Part shown: in pieces, positions 1 to 7,701 of the stretch
Position numbering within the stretch: the first letter of the stretch is position 1
How the letters are laid out: each line of letters opens with the position of its first letter
Assembly (NCBI RefSeq): GCF_004136015.1
Contig: NZ_CP024866.1
Span: 5,126,066-5,190,065, forward strand
Direction: 5' to 3'
Origin: Pseudomonas sp. ACM7
GTDB lineage: Bacteria > Pseudomonadota > Gammaproteobacteria > Pseudomonadales > Pseudomonadaceae
Length of the DNA stretch: 64,000 nucleotides
Position numbers and translations under genes: made by a program
The notes under the pieces: model-generated
Database searches by the model: none
The model's input: only the letters and a program-made list of their open reading frames with translations
Told to the model about the DNA's origin: nothing

Positions 1-48
1 CTGCGTCGTCTGGCGACAATGGAAGCGGCCCTCAACGAGGGCACGTAA
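1..48 (+). CDS. Group II intron reverse transcriptase/maturase, C-terminal end (partial)
   Basis: Only the last 15 codons are in the window (LRRLATMEAALNEGT, then TAA). They are assigned to the intron-encoded protein because domains V and VI follow directly downstream on the same strand. No catalytic motif is visible, so function is inferred only from position. Confidence 0.5.
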   Translation: MRRLATMEAALNEGT

Positions 49-297
49 CTTGATGCGCCTGGGGCTTAGCGAAGCTCGCGCCTGCAAATCAGCCTTCAAT
101 GGCCGAGGCCCATGGTGGAGCTCAGGCGCATCTCATATGAATCAGGCGCTGCCGAAGAAACTATGGGGTCAGCTTGGGTTAGTTTCGGTACTGGATACGA
201 TAAACCGGCTTAGCCGCATAGCTTGAACCGCCGTATACGGATCCGTACGTACGGTGGTGTGAGAGGACGGCGGCTGTAAAGCCGCCTCCTACTCGAT
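1..297 (+). mobile_element. Group II intron, 3' end (5' part outside window)
   Basis: The window opens inside a group II intron. After the end of a reverse transcriptase reading frame (stop at 46-48) the sequence folds as domain V around 214-262 (GAACCGCCGTATACGG paired with CCGTACGTACGGTGG) and domain VI around 264-290 (GGCGGC-TGTAAA-GCCGCC). The 3' boundary is placed after CTACTCGAT at 297, matching the usual ...CGAT end of this intron type. The flanking exon begins CTTGAGAAAG, 16 bp beyond the stop of the oppositely oriented VOC gene. Domain V differs clearly from that of the second intron at 32934-34764, so the two are different introns. Confidence 0.75.
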
Positions 298-313
298 CTT
301 GAGAAAGTGAGTT

Positions 314-727
314 TCACTGATCCTTTTCGCAATTCACCATCCACGAGACACCAAACCGATCAACCAACATGCCGAAGCGAGCCGCCCAGAACGTGGTTTC
401 CAGTGGCATTTCAACCTTGCCGCCGTCCGACAACGCAGAAAACACCCGTTCAGCCTCCGCAATGCTGTCGACATTCAGTGAAACCGAACAGCCGCTCATT
501 TCGTCAGAGGGGCGATCAGGTGTTGTGTCCGAGCCCATGATTGCCTGATCGCCCACCAGCAGGCGGGTGTGGATGATCAGGTTGTGGTAGTCCGCCGGAA
601 AGTGCTCGCGTGCGGGGCTTTCGCCGAAGGTCATCATGACTTCGATCTGGCCTGGCAGGCTTTGGGCATAGAAGGTGAAGGCGGCTTTGCAGTCGCCGTT
701 GAAGATCAGGTAGGGATTGATTTTCAT
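314..727 (-). CDS. VOC/glyoxalase superfamily protein, PhnB (YjdN)-like
   Basis: A 137-residue protein of the length of PhnB-like VOC proteins. It has the typical opening MKINPYLIFNGDC with FYAQ close behind, the GSDTTP segment near the middle, a SLNVDS strand, and the closing FWAARFGMLVDRFGVSWMVN. These form the two beta-alpha-beta-beta-beta modules of the vicinal oxygen chelate fold. No substrate can be assigned; the family is mostly uncharacterised. It stands alone, with the intron end 16 bp past its stop. Confidence 0.85.
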   Translation of the reverse strand: MKINPYLIFNGDCKAAFTFYAQSLPGQIEVMMTFGESPAREHFPADYHNLIIHTRLLVGDQAIMGSDTTPDRPSDEMSGCSVSLNVDSIAEAERVFSALSDGGKVEMPLETTFWAARFGMLVDRFGVSWMVNCEKDQ

Positions 728-924
728 GCTTTGCTCCCGGTAACGAAGAGGCGAAGAGAGGCCGAATTCACCTCAGGCTCCGCAGTGATTGGGCTCCCTT
801 TAGCAAAGCGTTAGATGTCGTGATTGGCAGGAATCGTTTAGATGTTTTTTCTATTGAAGCGGCGTGGCTTATGGCTTCCGGCGCCTGTGTCGATCCACGG
901 TCACGGGGATATCGTCCTGGGTCC

Positions 925-1536
925 TCAAGCTGCTGCGCGTGGAACCGAGGGGCGTAGCAAACGTTCGATGGCTCCACTCACCAGACTCTCCAACAGCTCA
1001 ACGCGCTCTCGCTCATCCAGCGAATGTTGCGCCAACCAGCCGGGTGCGCTGTTGAGTAAGTTTGCGATTGCATGTCCGGCGGCCAGCAGACCCTGTTCAC
1101 TGAAGCGGGACCGGGCCCCGAGCATCAGCAACAATTTGCGCTCGTATTGCTCGCGCAGCTGCCGAACCCGTTCCTGTTGCTCTTCATTCAGGCAGCCGCT
1201 GTCACGCTCTGCCAGACGAAAATGCCAGGGCATCTCCTGATGCAGGTTCAAATGCGCTCGGATCAGGGCATGGAGTTTGTCACGTTTTGCCGGCGCCTTT
1301 TGCTCGATCCGCCCCAAGGTTGCCAGCAACTCTTCGTAGAACTCTTCGATCAGGTCGAGCAGCAAGTGCTGTTTGCTGGGGTAATGGTGATACAACGAGC
1401 CGGGAGCGAGCCCCAGGCAGGTCGCGAGCTCACGCATGCCGACCTGTCCGAAACCTTTGCAGGCGAACAGCTCCAGCACCTTGTCCCGGTACTCGGCAAA
1501 GCGCGAGCAACGCTCAGGCATAGGCATGGAAGCCAC
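925..1536 (-). CDS. TetR/AcrR family transcriptional regulator
   Basis: A 203-residue regulator. The N-terminal helix-turn-helix is clear (residues ~15-58: VLELFACKGFGQVGMRELA, then LAPGSLYHHYPSKQHLL). The rest is a helical ligand-binding domain. Its start overlaps the 3' end of the upstream dehydrogenase gene by 23 bp, so the two are probably cotranscribed, and the regulator may control that gene. The ligand is unknown; an acyl-CoA is a reasonable guess from context only. Confidence 0.88.
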   Translation of the reverse strand: MASMPMPERCSRFAEYRDKVLELFACKGFGQVGMRELATCLGLAPGSLYHHYPSKQHLLLDLIEEFYEELLATLGRIEQKAPAKRDKLHALIRAHLNLHQEMPWHFRLAERDSGCLNEEQQERVRQLREQYERKLLLMLGARSRFSEQGLLAAGHAIANLLNSAPGWLAQHSLDERERVELLESLVSGAIERLLRPSVPRAAA

Positions 1537-2365
1537 GCCCCGTTTTGCGCCCCAGGTAACCGGCGGCGACCATTTCCTTGAGCAGTGGAGCAGGGCGGTA
1601 CTTGCTATCGTTGAAGCCCTCGTAGAAGGCTTCGAGGATCGCCAGCACGGTGTCCAGGCCGATCAGGTCCGCCAACGCCAACGGCCCGATTGGCTGATTG
1701 CAGCCCAGGCGCATGCCGGCGTCGATATCTTCGGCGCTGGCCAGGCCTTCCTGAAACACCAGGATCGCTTCGTTGATCATTGGCACCAGAATCCGGTTGA
1801 CCACGAAACCCGGACGGTTGCCCGCGGTGATCGCGGTTTTGCCGAGAGTGGTCGCCATGTCCAGCGCCAGGGCGTGGGTGGCGTCGCTGGTTTGCAAACC
1901 GCGAATCACCTCGATCAGGCCCATCACCGGCACCGGGTTGAAGAAGTGCAGGCCGATGAAGCGCTCAGGTTGGCTGACACTGGCAGCGAGCTGGGTAATG
2001 GACAGCGAAGACGTGTTGGAGGCAATCACGCAATCGTTGCTGACCTGCGCGGCGATCTGTTGCAGCACGCGCAGTTTCAGCTCGAGGTTTTCGGTCGCGG
2101 CTTCGATCACCAGTTGCACGTTCAGCAGGCTGCTGTAATCGGTGCTGGTACGGATCTTGTCCAGGGCGGCGAGTTTTTGCTCTTGCGTCAGCGTTTCCTT
2201 GGCAACCTGCCGATCGAGGTTTTTTTCGACGGTCGCAACGGCCTTTTGCAGGGCTCTCTCGGAGATGTCGAGCAAGGTCACGTTAAAACCGGCCAAGGCG
2301 CAGACTTGCGCAATGCCATTGCCCATGGTGCCCGCGCCGATCACGCCAATGTTTTGCAGATTCAT
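1514..2365 (-). CDS. 3-hydroxybutyryl-CoA / 3-hydroxyacyl-CoA dehydrogenase
   Basis: A 283-residue protein, the usual length for bacterial PaaH/Hbd enzymes, which oxidise 3-hydroxyacyl-CoA with NAD+. The N-terminal Rossmann motif is IGVIGAGTMGNGIAQ (residues ~6-20). The catalytic His region is IGLHFFNPVPVM (~138) and the C-terminal domain ends GYLGRKTGRGFHAYA. It is divergent from an AraC-type gene and overlaps the TetR gene downstream. The exact substrate chain length cannot be read from sequence. Confidence 0.92.
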   Translation of the reverse strand: MNLQNIGVIGAGTMGNGIAQVCALAGFNVTLLDISERALQKAVATVEKNLDRQVAKETLTQEQKLAALDKIRTSTDYSSLLNVQLVIEAATENLELKLRVLQQIAAQVSNDCVIASNTSSLSITQLAASVSQPERFIGLHFFNPVPVMGLIEVIRGLQTSDATHALALDMATTLGKTAITAGNRPGFVVNRILVPMINEAILVFQEGLASAEDIDAGMRLGCNQPIGPLALADLIGLDTVLAILEAFYEGFNDSKYRPAPLLKEMVAAGYLGRKTGRGFHAYA

Positions 2366-2530
2366 GTTCTGTCCTTCCGATCAAATCCCGCGATACCTTG
2401 GCCGCCGTAGTGGCCTAAGGCGTACTATTGGCCGCGAGTCTAGAGCCGGCAGGGCGGTTGTCCTATGCCGAAACTGTTCAACGGCACTGGTGTTTTTTGC
2501 CATTCGGGTGATGGGGAGAGAAGCGTTCAC

Positions 2531-3550
2531 ATGCGGGAAAAGGACTCGGTTTCCGCCTACTTCGTGCAGGCAATGATCCATGGGCTGGGAGACAATCCGC
2601 AACGTCAGAGGGCTGCGCTTGAACAGGCCGGCATTGATCCGGCGTTGATGGAGCAGCCCACCGCGCGTGTACCGGCGAGTGCGTTTGCCGCGTTGTGGTT
2701 GATTCAGATCCGCGAGCTCAACGATGAGTTCTTCGGGCTCGACTCCCATGGCATGCCGCCGGGCGGTTTCGCCCTGATCTGCCGGGCATTGATTCAGGAA
2801 CCAGACCTGCACAAAGCCATGCGCCAGTGCCTGGCCAATTTCGCGCTATTCCTCCACGACTTTCGCGGCACGCTGACGGTGCGTGGAAAACGTGCGGTGA
2901 TCAGCTTGCAAAACCACTCGCCAAACAGCGACGTCAGTCGTTTGGGCGAGGAGACGTTTCTGGTGTTGATGATCAGTCTGCTCTGCTGGCTGGGTGGCCG
3001 GCGCATCCCCATCGACCGCGCAGACTTTCGCCATCAGCGTGTGTCGCTCAGCGATGACCGTTTGCTCTGGGGACCGAACCTGACCTTTGGTGCCGAGCGT
3101 ACCGAAATCGAATTCGCCAGCCACTACCTGCGCCTGCCGGTGGTTCAGGATCTGGCATCCCTGAAAGTGTTTTTGCGCACCGCGCCGCAATGGCTGGTGA
3201 TCCGTTTTCGCAATCAGCACGGCCTGGCGTCGCAGGTCCACCAGCGCCTGCGTAACAGCCATTACAGCCAATGGCCGACCTTGCAGGCCTTCGCCCTGGA
3301 ACAGCACCTGAGCCCCAGCACCTTCCGCCGTAAGCTCGAACGGGAAGGGTGTTCGTATCAGGAGATCAAGGACGAGGTGCGGCGTGCCGTTGCCTTCGAA
3401 CAGCTGCGCCAGAGCCGAGCGAGCATCAGTGACATTGCCGAGCAGCTTGGCTTTCAGGAACCGAGTGCGTTTCACCGGGCGTTCAAGAAGTGGACGGGAG
3501 AAAGTCCGGGACGGTATCGGGCGAGGTATCAGGTGGAGCTCACGGAGTGA
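2531..3550 (+). CDS. AraC family transcriptional regulator with N-terminal Arabinose_bd-type domain
   Basis: About 339 residues from the ATG at 2531, which has a GGGGAG ribosome site upstream; an earlier ATG at 2465 in frame is less likely. The N-terminal ~230 residues resemble the OruR/ArgR-like ligand-sensing domain. The C-terminal two helix-turn-helix AraC domain is plain (LQAFALEQHLSPSTFRRKL, then SISDIAEQLGFQEPSAFHRA and the FKKWTGESPGRYR end). It is divergent from the dehydrogenase/TetR pair and could regulate it. Its stop overlaps the GTG start of the ABC exporter. Confidence 0.88.
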   Translation: MREKDSVSAYFVQAMIHGLGDNPQRQRAALEQAGIDPALMEQPTARVPASAFAALWLIQIRELNDEFFGLDSHGMPPGGFALICRALIQEPDLHKAMRQCLANFALFLHDFRGTLTVRGKRAVISLQNHSPNSDVSRLGEETFLVLMISLLCWLGGRRIPIDRADFRHQRVSLSDDRLLWGPNLTFGAERTEIEFASHYLRLPVVQDLASLKVFLRTAPQWLVIRFRNQHGLASQVHQRLRNSHYSQWPTLQAFALEQHLSPSTFRRKLEREGCSYQEIKDEVRRAVAFEQLRQSRASISDIAEQLGFQEPSAFHRAFKKWTGESPGRYRARYQVELTE

Positions 3551-5361
3551 ACCCTGTTCTTGATCGTTTCACATCATTACTCGACCAGGCGAGACGCGCC
3601 TTGCTGCTGGTCTGGGCAACGTCTCGCGGACTGTTTCTGGGATTGGTACTGGCTACGCTGATCGCCGGCGTACTTCCTGCACTAGCCGCGTGGTTAGGCC
3701 AACGTATCGTCGATGCGGTCGTCACCGCCATGCAGTTGCACGCGCAACAGGGCAGTGCGCCGTTGTGGCCGGTCGTGCGTTATGTGCTGTTTGAAGCGGG
3801 CGTGCTTGCGTTGCTGTCCGGGACTCAGCGTGCGCTGTCGGTCCAGCAATCGCTGTTGCGGGTGCAGTTGGGGCAAAAGGTCAACACGATGATTCTGGAG
3901 AAGGCCCAGACGTTATCGCTGGTGCAGTTCGAGAATTCCGAGTTCTACGACAAACTGGTTCGGGTGCGCCGCGAAGCCTCGACCCGGCCATTGGCGCTGG
4001 TGATGAAGTCGTTGGGGCTGATCCAGAATCTGATCGTGTTGATCAGCTTCGGCGTGTTGCTGGTGCATTTTTCGCCTTGGGCGCTGGTGTTGCTGGTGAT
4101 CGGCGCGTTGCCGGTGTTCTTTGCCGAAGCGCATTTTTCCGGTGATGCTTTCAGACTGTTCACTCGCCGTGCGCCAGAAAGTCGGCAACAGACTTACATC
4201 GAAACGCTGCTCTCCCACGAGGGCTACATCAAAGAGGTCAAACTGTTCGGCTTCGCGCCGCTGCTATTGAAACGTTATCGCGAGACGTTCGCGCGGCTCT
4301 ATGCCGAAGACCGGCGCCTGACGCTACGTCGAGATAGCTGGGGATTTGTCCTCGGTCTACTGGGCACCGGCGCGTTTTATCTGGCGTATGCCTGGGTGGT
4401 GGTCGATACCGTCCATGGCAACATCAGCCTCGGGCAGATGACCATGTACCTGGTGTTGTTCAAGCAGGGACAGACGGCGGTGAGCAGCAGCTTGAGCGCC
4501 ATCAGCGGTCTCTACGAAGATGGCCTTTACCTCTCCAGTCTTTATGAATACCTGGCCGAACCTGTTGTGGCGGATACCGGCAACCTCTCCGTGGGCGCGG
4601 TACCCGGCGATGGCCTGCGTTTCGAAAACGTCGGCTTCCGTTATCCGGGTGCCAGTCGCGCTGCGTTGGAAGGCATCGATCTTCACCTTGTGCCCGGGCA
4701 CAGTGTGGCGCTGGTGGGGGAGAACGGTTCGGGCAAGACCACGCTGATCAAATTGCTGACTCGGCTGTACCGTCCTGATCAGGGCCGCATCCTGCTGGAC
4801 GGCAGCGATCTGCAAGCGTGGGAAGAAGACGCGCTGCGGCGGCGCATCGGGGTGATTTTTCAGGACTACATCCGCTACCAATTCTCCGTCGGCGAGAACA
4901 TCGGTGTGGGTGACACGCTGGCGTTCAACGATGAACAGCGCTGGCAGGAGGCCGCAGCCGAGGGCATGGCCGCGCCCTTCATCGAGGGGCTGGATCGAGG
5001 GTATGCCACGCAATTGGGGCGGTGGTTCGCCGGGGGGCAGGAGCTGTCCGGCGGGCAATGGCAGAAGATCGCGTTGTCGCGCGCCTACATGCGGCGCAAC
5101 GCCGATATTCTGATTCTGGATGAGCCAACTTCTGCACTCGACCCGGCGGCGGAAGCGGCGGTGTTCGAGCATTTCAGTGAACACACCGAAGGCCGGATGA
5201 CGTTGCTGATTTCTCACCGGTTTTCCAGCGTGCGCAATGCGGACCACATCATCGTGCTGGACCATGGAGCGATCCTTGAGCGGGGCGATCACGACAGTCT
5301 GGTGGCCGCGGGCGGGCGCTATGCGCAGTTGTTTGATTTGCAGGCCCGCGGTTACCGATAG
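3547..5361 (+). CDS. ABC exporter, fused permease and ATPase
   Basis: About 604 residues from a GTG at 3547 overlapping the upstream stop (GTGA); the frame is open further upstream only inside the AraC gene. The N-terminal half holds about five to six membrane segments (e.g. GLFLGLVLATLIAGVLPALA). The nucleotide-binding domain has Walker A GENGSGKT (residues ~391-398), signature LSGGQWQKIALSRAY, Walker B ILILDEPTSALD and the H-loop LLISHRFSSV. It is a half-transporter that would dimerise. The substrate is unknown; the close coupling to an AraC regulator suggests substrate-induced expression. Confidence 0.88.
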   Translation: MNPVLDRFTSLLDQARRALLLVWATSRGLFLGLVLATLIAGVLPALAAWLGQRIVDAVVTAMQLHAQQGSAPLWPVVRYVLFEAGVLALLSGTQRALSVQQSLLRVQLGQKVNTMILEKAQTLSLVQFENSEFYDKLVRVRREASTRPLALVMKSLGLIQNLIVLISFGVLLVHFSPWALVLLVIGALPVFFAEAHFSGDAFRLFTRRAPESRQQTYIETLLSHEGYIKEVKLFGFAPLLLKRYRETFARLYAEDRRLTLRRDSWGFVLGLLGTGAFYLAYAWVVVDTVHGNISLGQMTMYLVLFKQGQTAVSSSLSAISGLYEDGLYLSSLYEYLAEPVVADTGNLSVGAVPGDGLRFENVGFRYPGASRAALEGIDLHLVPGHSVALVGENGSGKTTLIKLLTRLYRPDQGRILLDGSDLQAWEEDALRRRIGVIFQDYIRYQFSVGENIGVGDTLAFNDEQRWQEAAAEGMAAPFIEGLDRGYATQLGRWFAGGQELSGGQWQKIALSRAYMRRNADILILDEPTSALDPAAEAAVFEHFSEHTEGRMTLLISHRFSSVRNADHIIVLDHGAILERGDHDSLVAAGGRYAQLFDLQARGYR

Positions 5362-5364
5362 ATC

Positions 5365-5725
5365 TCAAGACTCCCGAAAAATCCGCGTAACCGCCGGCCC
5401 GGCCATTTGTGTTGGTTTTGTATTCATCAAGCCGTCGAGTGCCTGGCGATACTGGGTACCGCCCCGGCTCATGCTGTTGTTGTGCGTACCACCAGGCATG
5501 CAGGCTTTGCCCGGCCTTGAAGCTGGCGGGTTTGATGTCGAATTCCTGAACATCCTTCGGCAGACCGCGATACCAACCAGCGTTGCCCGGCTCAATACGA
5601 AACAGCAGCTCGCGCTCTGTGTACTTGAGTACGCCGCAGCTCACCGGCAAGCCGACAATTAGCACGGCCATGCACAGCAGCGGCAGCCAGCGTCGGCCCA
5701 AGCGGCTCATCAAATTCGAAAACAT
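5365..5725 (-). pseudogene. Alpha/beta hydrolase with internal deletion
   Basis: The first ~83 codons read as a membrane-anchored alpha/beta hydrolase (LPLLCMAVLIVGLPVSCGVL, then FRIEPGNAGWYRGLP and GQSLHAWW). The frame then becomes meaningless, but the next frame gives a hydrolase-like C-terminus: PGGTHNNS, with the expected catalytic His, followed by YRQALDGLMN and a stop at 5365. The nucleophile (GxSxG) and acid regions are absent. Both sides of the junction read GCCTGGTGGT, so one short-repeat deletion of the middle is the simplest explanation. The gene should be inactive. Confidence 0.65.
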
Positions 5726-5862
5726 GCAGGGGGCCGGAGGATGAAAAGGAAAGTTCGGGTTTTAACAGAAGCGTGGGGAAAGGTGGGGATAAATTCGACA
5801 GTCGTATGAATGGCCCGGATCAGTCGGTGATGCTCAGGGCCTCATCGTCGGAACGCCGCCCG

Positions 5863-5916
5863 GAGCAAGCTCGCTCCCACAAGGGACCGCATTTCAGTGT
5901 GGGAGCGAGCTTGCTC
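5863..5916. repeat. Inverted REP pair (BIME)
   Basis: GAGCAAGCTCGCTCCCACA at 5863-5881 is the exact reverse complement of 5898-5916, with a 16 bp spacer. This is the common fluorescens-group REP core in a head-to-head pair, able to form a long hairpin. It lies between the broken hydrolase and a degenerate coding remnant. Confidence 0.85.
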
Positions 5917-5941
5917 GCGATGAGGCCATTCCTGCCCATAC

Positions 5942-6280
5942 ATCTTCGAAGCCGTGCGCAAAGCCGCTCGCGATTACCTGAAGGAACTCGGGGATGGCAG
6001 TAAATTGTCCATCCTCTTTCGGGTGAATATGGATGGGGTGGCGAATCTGGCGACGGCTGTGAATTTTCCGGCGCGTATCTATACCGTCGTGGGAAGGAAG
6101 AGCGGTCTCTTATGAAGCCGTTTTTTTTGCCTGGAAGAAAGCTGATGGCCAGGAGAAGCTGCTTAACTACAGCGTGGCCGAAGGGCTGTTCGGCTTGCTG
6201 CTGTTGATTCTGTTCAGCAGCCTCTTCATCGCCGGGCCGAAACGGCCGGTGCTCAATGTCCGTTTCACCGGAGCCTTGCG
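5942..6280 (+). pseudogene. Degenerate coding remnant with a membrane segment
   Basis: The gap before 6283 is not empty. Frame 5942-6115 reads as plausible protein (FEAVRKAARDYLKELGDG, later FPARIYTVVGRKSGLL) and stops at 6113. A second frame from ~6126 reads FAWKKADGQEKLLNYSVAEG followed by a hydrophobic LFGLLLLILFSSLFIAG stretch. The frame change falls at a run of T near 6119-6128. I do not recognise the family. It looks like the tail of a decayed membrane protein, and could also be chance. Confidence 0.3.
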
Positions 6281-6282
6281 TG

Positions 6283-6864
6283 ATGCCCGAATCCAATCGT
6301 TTCGAGGAAGTCGTGACCCTGATCGTCAAACACCGGGTCAAGGCCGGTTTTGAAGTGCCTTACGAAGCCTGGCTTCGACACATCGTGGGTGTGGCGGGGC
6401 AGAGCGAAGGGCATTTGGGCGTGGACGTGATTCGCGGCAAGAGCGGCGGCCTGGATATGTTCACCTGCGTGCTGCGTTTTTGCTCCACCGAGGCGATGCA
6501 GCGCTGGCTCGATTCGCCGCAACGGCAAGCACTGGTCAACGAAGCCACGCCAATGCTGGCGGACGGTGATCAGACTGAGGTCAGTCCGGTTAATGAATTC
6601 TGGTTCGCCCCGCAGGCCGAAGCGGGATCGCCACCGCCGCGCTGGAAGCAGGCCGTGGTGACGTTGTTGGTGATTCTGCCGCACACTTTGCTGGTGCCGC
6701 TGATCTGGGGGCCGTTGCTGCAGCTCAACGCTTTCCTCTCCAATTACATCGTTGCCACCTTCCTGATCACCCTGACCATCGTGCTGTCGGTGGTGTACCT
6801 GTTCATGCCGATGGCGACGCGATTGTTCGCGCCCTGGCTGTCCCGCTCCGTTGATAGTCGCTGA
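6283..6864 (+). CDS. Antibiotic biosynthesis monooxygenase-type (ABM) protein with C-terminal membrane helices
   Basis: About 193 residues. The N-terminal ~105 residues resemble an ABM ferredoxin-like domain (VTLIVKHRVKAGFEVPYEAWL, later LDMFTCVLRF, and NEFWF). After a PPPRWKQAV linker come two hydrophobic helices (~residues 125-180) ending in a short cytoplasmic tail. This ABM-plus-two-TM architecture is common in Pseudomonas but lacks a known function. ATG at 6283 is preferred over 6256 because of a GGAG about 10 nt upstream. Confidence 0.75.
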   Translation: MPESNRFEEVVTLIVKHRVKAGFEVPYEAWLRHIVGVAGQSEGHLGVDVIRGKSGGLDMFTCVLRFCSTEAMQRWLDSPQRQALVNEATPMLADGDQTEVSPVNEFWFAPQAEAGSPPPRWKQAVVTLLVILPHTLLVPLIWGPLLQLNAFLSNYIVATFLITLTIVLSVVYLFMPMATRLFAPWLSRSVDSR

Positions 6865-6892
6865 CGTTATCGGCGGTTAACACGATCCATTG

Positions 6893-6919
6893 TAGGAGCC
6901 GGAGCAAGCTCGGCTCCTA
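6893..6919. terminator. Strong hairpin between convergent genes
   Basis: TAGGAGCCG and CGGCTCCTA flank GAGCAAGCT, itself partly self-complementary. The hairpin lies between the 3' ends of the ABM-type gene and the glycine-rich gene. There is no long T run, so termination is inferred; it also resembles a variant Pseudomonas REP. Confidence 0.5.
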
Positions 6920-6952
6920 TAGTGATATGTGTTGTTTGGGCATCAGCGGTTG

Positions 6953-7555
6953 TCAGGACTTTTTGTCATCGCCAGGCTCGCCACCAACATGCACACCATG
7001 GTCGTCACCCGGTTCACCGCCGACATGCACACCGTGGTCGTCACCCGGCTCACCGCCGACATGCACACCGTGGTCATCGCCAATTTCACCGGAGCGATGC
7101 ACGCCGTGGTCATCGCCGATTTCACCGGAGCGATGCACGCCATGATCATCCCCCGCTTCGGCATGAGTGCCGCTACGCCCGGAGGACGATGAGGCTGAAT
7201 CGCCGGAATGACCCGAGCCATGGTCGCTGCCACTGTGACCGCTGCCACTGTTGCCGCCACTTCCGCTTCCGCCGTGACCACCGCCATTGCCGCCGCCACC
7301 GCTTCCACCGCCGCCACCATTACCGCCGCCACCGCCACCATTGCCGCCGCCACCACCACCATTGCCGCCACCGCCACCGCCACCGCCACCGCCGCCACCG
7401 CCACCGCCGCCTCCACCACCGCCTCCACCACCGCCACTGCCTCCGTCTTTGGCTTGAGCACTCGACATACCGGACAGGCTATCCGGTATCAGAACGGTGG
7501 ATGCCGACAGAACTGCGCCAATAGCCACTGCGAGCAAAAGCTTTTTCATGTGCAT
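6953..7555 (-). CDS. Secreted glycine-rich protein with tandem Asp/His repeats
   Basis: A 200-residue protein. Residues ~1-36 form a signal peptide (MKKLLLAVAIGAVLSAS, cleavage near AQAKD). A run of ~60 residues is almost all Gly with scattered Asn, followed by a Ser/Gly/His section, then five tandem 12-residue units of the type GDDHGVHVGGEP, ending GDDKKS. GGAG lies 6 nt before the ATG at 7555. Neighbouring gspF/gspG suggest, but do not show, that it could be a secretion substrate. The regular Asp-Asp-His-x-x-His pattern could bind divalent metal (inference). Confidence 0.7.
   Translation of the reverse strand: MHMKKLLLAVAIGAVLSASTVLIPDSLSGMSSAQAKDGGSGGGGGGGGGGGGGGGGGGGGGGGGNGGGGGGNGGGGGGNGGGGGSGGGGNGGGHGGSGSGGNSGSGHSGSDHGSGHSGDSASSSSGRSGTHAEAGDDHGVHRSGEIGDDHGVHRSGEIGDDHGVHVGGEPGDDHGVHVGGEPGDDHGVHVGGEPGDDKKS
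6965..7144. repeat. Five tandem 36-bp coding repeats
   Basis: Five contiguous 36-bp units lie at 6965-7000, 7001-7036, 7037-7072, 7073-7108 and 7109-7144. The second and third are almost identical, as are the fourth and fifth. They encode the 12-residue Asp/His repeats, so copy number changes keep the frame. Confidence 0.9.
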
Positions 7556-7701
7556 ATCGTTCTCCGTCTTCTTATTCAGCTTGGAACGTTGATGAATGCA
7601 ACTTGCTACCTGATTCAGTGGGTAAACACCTCACCGTACGGTTTTATTCAGTTGTCACGTCGATGAGTTCTGAAACGTCCAGCTCGACCCTGTTCCAGGG
7701 G

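Noticed and set aside
6965..7144. CRISPR-like array
   Set aside because: The 36-bp units are contiguous without spacers and encode protein repeats in frame.
7208..7666. Plus-strand Ala/Thr-rich protein opposite the glycine-rich gene
   Set aside because: It is the complement of the Gly/Asn repeat DNA; the minus-strand frame has a signal peptide and ribosome site.
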